Of a stretch of 64,000 nucleotides of DNA, positions 1 through 7,315 are shown piece after piece. Location of the stretch: assembly GCF_014145675.1 (NCBI RefSeq), contig NZ_JACGZW010000021.1, forward strand, positions 1 to 64,000. The letters are read 5' to 3'. The notes under the pieces were generated by a model. The model did not search any database and had not been told where the DNA came from. It saw only the letters and a list, made by a program, of their open reading frames with translations. A program made the position numbers and the translations under genes. The DNA is from Amycolatopsis dendrobii. GTDB lineage: Bacteria; Actinomycetota; Actinomycetes; Mycobacteriales; Pseudonocardiaceae. The first letter of the stretch is position 1. Each line of letters begins with the position of its first letter.

Positions 1-428
1 GTCGAGCATGCCGGTACCTACAAGGCTAGTCGTAGGGAGTCGGCGGCCGCTCGTGGGCCGACGCTGAACATTACCTGGTCCGTTTCGCGGTGTCAACCCG
101 CTCGGCCCTGGCTCCTGGTCGGTGAGGCTTTCGGCCCCGCCGGCCCGGTGTTCCTGGCGACGAAGAGAAGATTACATGCCTTCCAACCACCCGAAAACAG
201 GGGGGTCACTTAACGACATCGCCCCTGGTCAGAGCGTCGTCGGCGGGCTGATCCGACCGGTTCGAGGGCCGCGGACAGCGCTCGGAGGGGCTCTGGAAAG
301 GCTCCGAGTGACCCAGGTCTCCCCCTCAGCCAAGCCGCTCGCTGCCGAAGGCCCAGGCCGCCAACCCAATTCGGCAGGTCAGCGCACTGTCCAGTCATCC
401 AGGCGCAAGCCAGCTCGCCCGAACGCAA
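1..428. other. Left-edge non-coding region
   Basis: No open frame here looks like a protein: the frames present are short, arginine/proline-rich and lack a credible ribosome binding site. The only structure I see is a possible leftward promoter at 68-96. On the minus strand an ATG at position 9 follows a GTAGG stretch and could be the first codon of a gene running off the left edge, but only three codons are visible. Confidence 0.4.
68..96 (-). promoter_or_regulatory. Possible sigma-70-type promoter facing left
   Basis: Read on the minus strand there is TTGACA (91-96), a 17-base spacer, and TAATGT (68-73). This is close to the vegetative promoter consensus and unusual in such GC-rich DNA. 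It would start a transcript near position 61 that leaves the window on the left. The gene it serves is not visible. Confidence 0.35.
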
Positions 429-461
429 GCCGCCGGCCAGTGCGAGGCACTGACCGGCGGC
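429..461 (-). terminator. Hairpin terminator after amidase gene
   Basis: A 15-base stem (429-443 with 447-461, one G-U-type mismatch) and a 3-base loop lies about 40 bases past the amidase stop codon on the transcribed strand. It has no long T tract, as is common in actinobacteria. Confidence 0.65.
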
Positions 462-501
462 CGCCACAAACCTTCACCCGCTCCGGGCAACCCCGGACGG
501 T

Positions 502-2085
502 TTACCCAGGCAGCTTGGGCAGATACCGGGGCGGAACCCGGACCGGCGCGACCCGCATGTAGTCCGCGGCCAGCGCCAGCATCTTGCCGTCCGTCCACTG
601 TCCGCCCATGAACGAAATCCCCACCGGAAGCGGTCCGACCGAACCGGCCGGGACGGTGACGTCCGGATAGCCCGCTACCGCGGCAGGCGTCGAGGACGGG
701 ATCACGTCGTTGTCGCCGACCTTGCAGTCCGTCTTCCAAGCAGGCGGGTTCGTCGGCGACGCGATGGCGTCCAGGTCGTACTTCGCGAGGGTCTCGTCCA
801 GCGACCGGCGCGACAGGTCGGTCAGCTCCGCCCGGTTCTTCAGGTAGGTCGGATCCTGCGGGCCGGGCGCGGCGAGCGCCTGTTCGAACAGCTCCTGCCC
901 AGCGAAGCAGGTGCGCTCCAGCGGGTCAGCGCGGTTGTACGCGATGAGGTCCGCCAGGTTCCGCGGGCCGGTGGGCCGCGTGGCGAGGTAGGCGTCGATG
1001 TCGCGGTGGAACTCGGTCAGCAGCGCCGGGAACTCCAGTTCGGAGAGCCGGTCCTGGTACGGCAGGTTGACCTCGACGACCCTCGCGCCCGCGCGTTCCA
1101 GCGAAGCCTTCGTCTTGCTGACCACGGCATCCGTGTCCGGGCCGAGCACCGGCAGCCGCCACAGTCCGATCCGGGCGCCGCGCAAGACGCCGGGGCGGAG
1201 GAGTTTCGCGTAGTCAGTCGGCTGGGTCGAGGGGTAGCGCAGGGTGGCCGGGTCGGACGGGTCGCGGCCCTGCAGCACCGAGAGCGTCAACGCGGTGTCG
1301 ACGACGTTGCGCGCGATGGGTCCCGCCGTGTCCTGTTCCGCGGAGATCGGAACGACGCCGGTGCGGCTGACGAGCCCGAGGCTCGGTTTGTGGCCGACCG
1401 TCGCGGTCATCCCGGCCGGGCACACGATCGACCCGTCGGTCTCGCTGCCGATCGCGACCTGCGCGAGCGACGCGGCAACGCCTGCCGCGGATCCGGCGGA
1501 CGACCCGCACGGGTTGTGGTCCAGGACGTACGGGTTGTTGGTCTGCCCGCCGACGCCGGACCAGCCGGAAGTCGGCTTCGCGGCACGGAAGTTGGCCCAT
1601 TCCGACAGGTTCGCCTTGCCGAGGATCACCGCGCCCGCGTCGCGCAGCCGGGTGATCAGCGTGGCGTCCTTGGCCGGACGGCTGCGCAGCGCGCGCGAAC
1701 CGGCGGTGGTCTGCTGGTCGTGGGTGTCGACGTTGTCCTTGACCAGCACCGGGATCCCGTCGAGCGGACCGCGGGTGCGGCCGGTCCGGTGCCGGACGTC
1801 GCTGGCCGCGGCTTGCGCGAGCGCGGCCGGGTTGAGCGCGAGGACGGCGTTGACCTTCGGGTCCAGCACCCGGATCCGGGCGAGGTAAGCGCTGGTCAGA
1901 CGGGTCGCGGTGAGCTGGCCGGTCGCCATCCGGTGCTGCAGCGACGGGATGTCGGCGCGGTCGAGGTCGAAATGCAGCTCAGCCGGGTCCGAGTGGTCAC
2001 CCTGCATCGCGACCGCCGGGGGCGCGGTGGCCAAGCCCGCCGCCGCGACCAGTGCGGCGAGTACGGCGGGCAGTCTTTTTCCCAT
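502..2085 (-). CDS. Secreted amidase, amidase signature family
   Basis: Predicted 527-residue hydrolase of the amidase signature family, which cleaves amide bonds with a Ser-Ser-Lys triad. The triad is visible: Lys116 in VLVKDN, the cis-serine in CGSSAGS (about 195-196) and the nucleophile Ser219 in GSETDGSI. The first 26 residues form a Sec signal peptide (KR, a hydrophobic alanine/leucine stretch, then AVA), so it acts outside the membrane. I chose ATG 2085 because GGGAGG lies just upstream and the signal peptide begins there; a longer frame upstream has no signal and overlaps glnA. The start is 44 bases after the glnA stop, so it may be cotranscribed with it. The substrate is unknown; an amide-nitrogen scavenging role beside glutamine synthetase is inference. 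Confidence 0.88.
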   Translation of the reverse strand: MGKRLPAVLAALVAAAGLATAPPAVAMQGDHSDPAELHFDLDRADIPSLQHRMATGQLTATRLTSAYLARIRVLDPKVNAVLALNPAALAQAAASDVRHRTGRTRGPLDGIPVLVKDNVDTHDQQTTAGSRALRSRPAKDATLITRLRDAGAVILGKANLSEWANFRAAKPTSGWSGVGGQTNNPYVLDHNPCGSSAGSAAGVAASLAQVAIGSETDGSIVCPAGMTATVGHKPSLGLVSRTGVVPISAEQDTAGPIARNVVDTALTLSVLQGRDPSDPATLRYPSTQPTDYAKLLRPGVLRGARIGLWRLPVLGPDTDAVVSKTKASLERAGARVVEVNLPYQDRLSELEFPALLTEFHRDIDAYLATRPTGPRNLADLIAYNRADPLERTCFAGQELFEQALAAPGPQDPTYLKNRAELTDLSRRSLDETLAKYDLDAIASPTNPPAWKTDCKVGDNDVIPSSTPAAVAGYPDVTVPAGSVGPLPVGISFMGGQWTDGKMLALAADYMRVAPVRVPPRYLPKLPG

Positions 2086-2129
2086 GTTCCGATGCCTCCC
2101 CAACGTCGGAGCACGGCCCGGGGCCCGGT

Positions 2130-3473
2130 TCAGAGCATCGGCAGCAGGGTCCGGAGCTCGTACGGGGTGACCGCGCTCCGGTAGTTGTCCCACTCGACCC
2201 GCTTGTTGCGCAAGAAGAAGTCATAAACGTGCTCGCCGAGGGCTTCCGGCAGCAGCTCGGACTTCTCCATCTCGGCGAGCGCCTCGCCGAGGTTCTGCGG
2301 CAACTGCGAGTAACCGGCGGCGCGGCGTTCGGAGTCCGACAGCTGCCAGATGTTGTCCTCGGCGGGCGGCGGCAGCTCGTAGCCCTTTTCGATGCCCTTC
2401 AGCCCCGCCGCCAGTATCACCGAGTAGGCCAGGTACGGGTTGCACGCCGAATCGAGCGTCCGGATCTCGACGCGCCGCGACGAGGCCTTGCCCGGCGAGT
2501 ACATCGGCACGCGCACGAGCGCCGAGCGGTTCGCCCTCCCCCACGACACCGTCGTGGGCGCCTCGCTGCCGCTGATCAGCCGTTTGTAGGAGTTGACCCA
2601 CTGATTGGTGACGGCGGAGATTTCTTTGGCGTAGTGCAGGACACCGGCGACGAACGCCTTGCCGGTCTCGGAAAGCTCGTGCGGGTCCTCCGCGTCGTAG
2701 AACGCGTTGCGGTCGCCTTCGAACAGGCTGACGTGGGTGTGCATGCCGGAGCCGGGCTGGTCGGTGAACGGCTTCGGCATGAAGGTCGCGCGCACGCCCT
2801 GGGTCAGCGCGACCTCCTTGACGACGTAACGGAACGTCATCACGTTGTCGGCCATGGTGAGGGCGTCGGCGTAGCGAAGGTCAATTTCCTGCTGGCCCGG
2901 CGCGCCCTCGTGATGGCTGAACTCGACCGAGATGCCCATCGCCTCGAGGGTCTCGATCGCGTGCCGGCGGAAGTGCGTCGCGGTGGCGTGGCTGGCCTGG
3001 TCGAAGTAGCCGCCGTTGTCGGCGGGCTCGGGCTCGCTGCCGTCGTCGGGCAGGTTGGCGAGCAGGAAGAACTCGATCTCCGGGTGCACGTAGCAGGTGA
3101 ACCCGGCTTCGCTGGCCTTCGACAGCTGGCGGCGCAGCACATGCCGCGGGTCGGCCCAGGACGGCGAGCCGTCGGGCATCGCGATGTCGCAGAACATCCG
3201 CGCGGAGTACGGGCCGCCGTCGGGGGTCTCCCACGGCAGCACCTGGAACGTGGACGGGTCGGGCTTGGCGACCATGTCCGATTCGTAGACGCGCGCGAAG
3301 CCCTCGATGGCCGAGCCGTCGAACCCGATGCCCTCGCTGAACGCGCCCTCCAGTTCGGCGGGCGCGACCGCGACGGACTTCAGGAATCCCAGCACGTCGG
3401 TGAACCACAGGCGGACGAAACGGATGTCGCGCTCTTCCAAAGTGCGGAGCACGAATTCCTGCTGGCGATCCAT
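2130..3473 (-). CDS. glnA: Glutamine synthetase type I (GlnA2-like)
   Basis: ATP-dependent synthesis of glutamine from glutamate and ammonium in the cytoplasm. The 447-residue length and the landmarks fit type I enzymes: an N-terminal beta-grasp region with DGSAIEGF near 52, metal ligands in HPEIEFF (Glu132, Glu134) and HHEGAPGQQEIDL (Glu189, Glu196), and the GSGMHTHVSL segment at 241-250. The length and the C-terminal ending FFLRNKR..YRS.VTPYEL resemble actinobacterial GlnA2 rather than the slightly longer adenylylated GlnA1; this assignment is from memory of the families. ATG 3473 has AGGG 8 bases upstream. The gene follows an MFS carrier by 64 bases and precedes the amidase. GlnA2 is also next to a CaeA-like hydrolase and panB in M. 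tuberculosis, which supports orthology. Confidence 0.93.
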   Translation of the reverse strand: MDRQQEFVLRTLEERDIRFVRLWFTDVLGFLKSVAVAPAELEGAFSEGIGFDGSAIEGFARVYESDMVAKPDPSTFQVLPWETPDGGPYSARMFCDIAMPDGSPSWADPRHVLRRQLSKASEAGFTCYVHPEIEFFLLANLPDDGSEPEPADNGGYFDQASHATATHFRRHAIETLEAMGISVEFSHHEGAPGQQEIDLRYADALTMADNVMTFRYVVKEVALTQGVRATFMPKPFTDQPGSGMHTHVSLFEGDRNAFYDAEDPHELSETGKAFVAGVLHYAKEISAVTNQWVNSYKRLISGSEAPTTVSWGRANRSALVRVPMYSPGKASSRRVEIRTLDSACNPYLAYSVILAAGLKGIEKGYELPPPAEDNIWQLSDSERRAAGYSQLPQNLGEALAEMEKSELLPEALGEHVYDFFLRNKRVEWDNYRSAVTPYELRTLLPML

Positions 3474-3537
3474 GGCCGAACCCTAACCAGCACGTGTTAA
3501 CGCCATGTTTCACGGGTCACCCACATCGGCGGCGGAT

Positions 3538-4827
3538 TCACGCCACCTGCGCGAGCTGGGCTTTCTGAGATTTTCTTGATCGGCTGATCGACAGCGACGC
3601 GACCGAGGCGATGACCGCGAGCCCGGCGGCGACGTACCAGGCGATCGCGTAATCGCCGAACTGGTCGCGGACCGCGCCGGCGGCGGAGGCGGCGAACGCC
3701 GCGCCCAGCTGGTGGCAGGCGAAGACCCAGCCGAACACGATCGGACCGGCCTCGCCGAAGGAGCGGCTGCAGAGCGCGACCGTCGGCGGGACGGTCGCGA
3801 CCCAGTCGAGGCCGTAGAAGAGGATGAACGCCCACATGCTCGGCTGGACCGAATTCGTGAACAGCTGCGGCAACAGGGCAAGCGAAACTCCCCGCAACGC
3901 GTAGTAGACGCCGAGCAGGATTCGCGGGTCGACACGGTCGGTGAGCCATCCCGACGCGATCGTTCCCACCACGTCGAAGACGCCGACCAGCGCGAGCAGG
4001 CTCGCCGCGGTCGTCTGCGGCATCCCGTGGTCGTGCGCGGCGGGGACGAAGTGCGTGCTGACCAACCCGTTCGTGGTCGCCCCGCAGATGGCGAACCCGA
4101 CAGCGAGCAGCCAGAACGTCCGGGTGCGCGCGGCCTGGAACAGCACGGACAGCCCGCGGCGGACCGTGCCGACCTTCGGCGCCGGACGCGCCACTTCGGC
4201 GTCTTCAGGCGCTCCGTACGCGACAGTGCCGATGTCGGCGGGGTGGTCGCGTACGGCCAGCAGCACGACCGGGACCACCGCGAGAGCCGCGATGGCGATG
4301 ACCATGGACGCTGTCCGCCAGCCGTCGTCCGCCGCGAGCGACGCGATCAAGGGCAGGAAGATCAGCTGTCCGGTCGCCCCGGCGGCGGTGAGCACGCCGG
4401 TCACGACGCCGCGGTGGCGGATAAACCAGCGCGTCGCGACCATCGCGGCGAAGCTCATCGCCATCGAGCCAGTGCCGAGGCCGACGAGCACGCCCCAGCA
4501 GAGGATCAACTGCCAGCTGGCGCTCATGAAGACGGTGCCGCCCGCGCCGAGAGCGACGACGCACAGCGCGGTGGCCGCGACGCGGCGGATGCCGAACCGC
4601 TCCATCAGCGCGGCGGCGAAGGGCGCGAAGAGGCCGTACAGGACGAGGTTGACCGAGACGGCGGACCCGATCGTGGCGCGGGACCAGCCGAACTCTTCGT
4701 GCAACGGATCGATCAGGACGCCCGGCGCGGCGCGGAAGCCAGCGGCGGCGAGGAGTGCGACGAACGCGGCCGCCGCGACGAACCAGGCGCGGTGCAGGCG
4801 GCGGGCAGGACGAGTCTCAACGGTCAC
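3538..4827 (-). CDS. Major facilitator superfamily transporter
   Basis: A 429-residue membrane carrier with about 12 hydrophobic segments in two halves separated by a hydrophilic loop near residues 200-225 (APEDAEVARPAPK). The N-terminal half carries GFRAAPGVLIDPLHEEFGWSR and ALMERFGIRR, a pattern seen in the monocarboxylate/oxalate-formate antiporter branch of the superfamily. The substrate cannot be read from sequence; an organic anion is the best guess from the family branch. The start is GTG 4827. It runs towards glnA, 64 bases away, and diverges from the lipoprotein gene, so the 92-base gap must hold both promoters. The protein ends with a short basic tail. Confidence 0.85.
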   Translation of the reverse strand: MTVETRPARRLHRAWFVAAAAFVALLAAAGFRAAPGVLIDPLHEEFGWSRATIGSAVSVNLVLYGLFAPFAAALMERFGIRRVAATALCVVALGAGGTVFMSASWQLILCWGVLVGLGTGSMAMSFAAMVATRWFIRHRGVVTGVLTAAGATGQLIFLPLIASLAADDGWRTASMVIAIAALAVVPVVLLAVRDHPADIGTVAYGAPEDAEVARPAPKVGTVRRGLSVLFQAARTRTFWLLAVGFAICGATTNGLVSTHFVPAAHDHGMPQTTAASLLALVGVFDVVGTIASGWLTDRVDPRILLGVYYALRGVSLALLPQLFTNSVQPSMWAFILFYGLDWVATVPPTVALCSRSFGEAGPIVFGWVFACHQLGAAFAASAAGAVRDQFGDYAIAWYVAAGLAVIASVASLSISRSRKSQKAQLAQVA

Positions 4828-4906
4828 GAGCAGTGAGTCTGGTGCGCCGGAGGCCTCGTCGACAGTGGCCGGAAGGACACTATCCGAAAGGATCGGGCCA
4901 GCCGAG

Positions 4907-4912
4907 TAGGCT
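4907..4912 (+). promoter_or_regulatory. -10 element of a probable leaderless lipoprotein transcript
   Basis: TAGGCT lies 7 bases before the ATG at 4920, the spacing expected if transcription starts at or next to the start codon. No Shine-Dalgarno sequence is present. I see no convincing -35 box. Confidence 0.4.
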
Positions 4913-4919
4913 CTCGGCC

Positions 4920-5555
4920 ATGCTCAGCCGACGTGTCCTGCCGGCCCTGTTGCTCCTCGGGCTGGTCGGCGGTTGCACCGCGGCACCCCCCTTGCCCGCG
5001 GCGGACGGGTTGCTCGCCGCCGCCAAGACGAACTTCGCCAAGGTCGCCAGCCTGCACTTCTCGGTCGGCGTCAACGGAGTGCTGCCCGGTCTGCCGATGA
5101 CCAAGCTCGTCGGCAACGCGACCCTCCAACGCGGCGGGCAGGCGAGCGGCAGCGCGGAATTCACCGATCGGTCGTTCTCGTTCACCGTCGCCGGGCACAC
5201 CGCGACCACGAAGGACACGAAGGGTCGCGGAACGGACGGCCCCACACCCTTCACCGTCGACCGGTTCCTCGGCCCGCACGGCGGTCTGATCCGTCTTCTC
5301 GACTCGCTCCAGCAGCCGAAAACCGAGATCCGCGAGACGATCCAGCACGTCGACGGCTATCGCGTCGGCGGAACCGTGCCCCAGGCGGTCGCGGCGAAGC
5401 TGGTACCGCAGATCCACGCCGACGTGAACGTGAAGATCTGGGTGACGGTCGCGGAACCGCACCGCTTCGCGCGGATGTGGCTGCAGGTGCCACCGGCGAC
5501 GGAGCGTGACAGTCCGGTGATGTACGAGGTGCTGTTGACCGACCAGCAGCCTTGA
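4920..5555 (+). CDS. LppX/LprAFG family lipoprotein
   Basis: A 211-residue exported lipoprotein. The N-terminus has two arginines, a leucine-rich core and the lipobox LVGGC with the lipidated Cys19. The mature part has the features of the LppX/LprAFG family (a beta-rich fold forming a hydrophobic pocket): the AAKTNFAKVASLHFSV start, a G.LP.....GNATLQRGG segment and a C-terminal stretch ending in PVMYEVLLTD. Characterised mycobacterial members (LprG, LppX) carry lipids or lipoglycans across the periplasm; the same role here is inferred. ATG 4920 begins the signal peptide exactly. The usual lprG partner, a p55-type efflux pump, is not downstream, although an MFS gene is divergent just upstream. 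The gene converges on the lipoprotein hydrolase gene with a shared terminator. Confidence 0.82.
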   Translation: MLSRRVLPALLLLGLVGGCTAAPPLPAADGLLAAAKTNFAKVASLHFSVGVNGVLPGLPMTKLVGNATLQRGGQASGSAEFTDRSFSFTVAGHTATTKDTKGRGTDGPTPFTVDRFLGPHGGLIRLLDSLQQPKTEIRETIQHVDGYRVGGTVPQAVAAKLVPQIHADVNVKIWVTVAEPHRFARMWLQVPPATERDSPVMYEVLLTDQQP

Positions 5556-5561
5556 CGAGCT

Positions 5562-5593
5562 GGTTGGTGGCCCGCCGAAGCGAGCCACCAACC
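5562..5593. terminator. Bidirectional hairpin between convergent genes
   Basis: A perfect 10-base stem (5562-5571 with 5584-5593) separates the lipoprotein gene (stop 5555) from the convergent hydrolase gene (stop at 5594). The position fits a terminator working on both strands. Confidence 0.7.
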
Positions 5594-7216
5594 TCAGCTG
5601 GCCTTGCAGCGAGTCCCGTCCGGCGGCGTCGTGCCGTCGATCAGGTAGGCGGTGCCCGCCTTGTCGACGCACGCGTTGCCTTGCAGGAACACCGTGTGCT
5701 GCGTCCCCTCGAAGGTGAGCAGCGACCCCTTCAGCGCCTTCGCGAGGTTCACGCCCGCCTGGTACGGCGTCGCCGGGTCGTTCGTCGTCGAGATCGTCAG
5801 CGTCTTCGGCAGGCCTTCGACGTTCGGCTCGTGCGGCTTCGACGTGTTCGGCACCGGCCAGAACGCGCACGCGTCACGGGCGGAGCTGGCCTGGCGGCCG
5901 TCGTCGAGGAAAGGCGCGGCCTTTACGTATTTCTCCTGGCCTTCGAGGATCTGCTTCGGGTCAGTGACTCGCGGGTCGTCGACACAGCGGATCGCGATGA
6001 AGGCGTCCTGTGTGGTGCCGTAGCTGCCGTCCGGATTGCGCTCGTTGTAGATGTCAGCCAGCTTCTCCAGCGTGGTGCCGCGCTGGAGCTTCAGCTCGTT
6101 CAGCCCGGTATTCAGGTACTCCCAGAGATTCTGCTGGTAGAGGGCCTGTATGGCACCGGTGGTGGCGTCGTCGTACGACAGCTTGCGACCGTCGCCGACC
6201 GGAACCGGGAAGTCGATTAGCCGGCGCGTGAGGTCTTGAAACTGCTTCGTCGCGTCAGCCGGGTTGTTGCCGAGCGCGCAGTCCTGACGCGCCGCACACC
6301 ACTTCGCGAACTCGTTGAACGCACCGCCGAAGCCCTGGCCCTGCGCGACGAGCGAGTCCTCCGGGCTCTGCGTCGGGTCGACAGCGCCGTCGAGGACGAG
6401 CGCGCGCACGTTCTTCGGGAAGGTCTCCGCGTACGTGGACCCGATGCGCGTGCCGTACGAGTAGCCGAGGTACGTGAGCTTCTCGTCGCCGAGGACGCTT
6501 CGCAGCACATCCATGTCTTTGACGACGTCGCGAGTACCGACGTGCGCGAGCATGTCGTCGCCGTACTTCGTCCGCTGTGTGCACTTCGCGGCGAAGTCCT
6601 TCTGCTCCGCTTCCTGCTTCGTGACGCCCGCGGGAGAACCGTCGGTCTCGCTGTCGTCGGCGCGGTCGGCATCGCGCTCGGGTCCGGTCAGACATTTGAT
6701 CTGCGGTTCGCTCGCACCGATGCCTCGCGGGTCGAAGCCGACGAGATCGAACCGGTCGCCGAGATCGGACTTCGACACCTGGTCCATCAGGCCCGCCGCG
6801 GCGACCATGCCCGAAGCGCCCGGTCCGCCCGGGTTCACCACGAGCGAACCGATTTTCTGGCCGGGATCGCTCGCGCGGTGCCGCAGCACGCCGATGGTGA
6901 TCGTCTGCCCGTCTGGTTTGTCATAGTTCAACGGAACGGTGAGGCGGCCGCACTCGATTCCCTGCGCCTTGAACGCCGACCGGGCGTCGGCCGAGGTCGC
7001 GTAGGGTGCACACGCGGACCAGGACACGCTCTGCCCGTAGAACCGCTCCAGTCCGGCGGGCACCGGGCCCACCGGCGCGTGCGATTCGACCGTCGGCGCG
7101 AGTGCGGATTGGCCGGGCTTCGACGAGCACGCCACGAGCGTGGTCGCGAGCAGGCCGGCAGCCGCTAACGCGACGAACGGATGGACTTTCGGGCTGGCGC
7201 TGGGATGACGTGGCAC
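5594..7216 (-). CDS. Alpha/beta-hydrolase lipoprotein, tripeptidyl aminopeptidase-like (CaeA-like)
   Basis: A 540-residue exported hydrolase of the S33/TAP-like family. It has a signal with the lipobox TLVAC (Cys30), so it should be membrane-anchored. Recognisable parts are the oxyanion region NPGGPGASG (128-136), FDPRGIGAS, the nucleophile elbow GYSYG with Ser253, and the C-terminal TAP-like domain with the late His in GTQHTVF. Members cleave short peptides or esters; the M. tuberculosis neighbour of glnA2 and panB, Rv2224c (CaeA), is of this type, so orthology by position is likely. The start is GTG 7216, which gives the signal peptide directly; the frame stays open far upstream antisense to secA2 and nadE, but that is coincidental. 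It is divergent from secA2 with a 99-base gap. Confidence 0.88.
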   Translation of the reverse strand: MPRHPSASPKVHPFVALAAAGLLATTLVACSSKPGQSALAPTVESHAPVGPVPAGLERFYGQSVSWSACAPYATSADARSAFKAQGIECGRLTVPLNYDKPDGQTITIGVLRHRASDPGQKIGSLVVNPGGPGASGMVAAAGLMDQVSKSDLGDRFDLVGFDPRGIGASEPQIKCLTGPERDADRADDSETDGSPAGVTKQEAEQKDFAAKCTQRTKYGDDMLAHVGTRDVVKDMDVLRSVLGDEKLTYLGYSYGTRIGSTYAETFPKNVRALVLDGAVDPTQSPEDSLVAQGQGFGGAFNEFAKWCAARQDCALGNNPADATKQFQDLTRRLIDFPVPVGDGRKLSYDDATTGAIQALYQQNLWEYLNTGLNELKLQRGTTLEKLADIYNERNPDGSYGTTQDAFIAIRCVDDPRVTDPKQILEGQEKYVKAAPFLDDGRQASSARDACAFWPVPNTSKPHEPNVEGLPKTLTISTTNDPATPYQAGVNLAKALKGSLLTFEGTQHTVFLQGNACVDKAGTAYLIDGTTPPDGTRCKAS

Positions 7217-7315
7217 GGTTTGATCGTGCCATCCGGGCGCGGAACTCGAACGCACCGTCGGTGCGTTGGGCAGTGCGGGTGCGACCGGAGACACATCGAC
7301 ACGAGGAGACCAGGG

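Noticed and set aside
3474..3537. Possible GlnR box before glnA (GTGAC, GAAAC and GTTAAC on the minus strand)
   Set aside because: The spacing of the half sites is 4-5 bases rather than the 6 expected for GlnR sites, so I do not call it; a gel shift with GlnR would decide.
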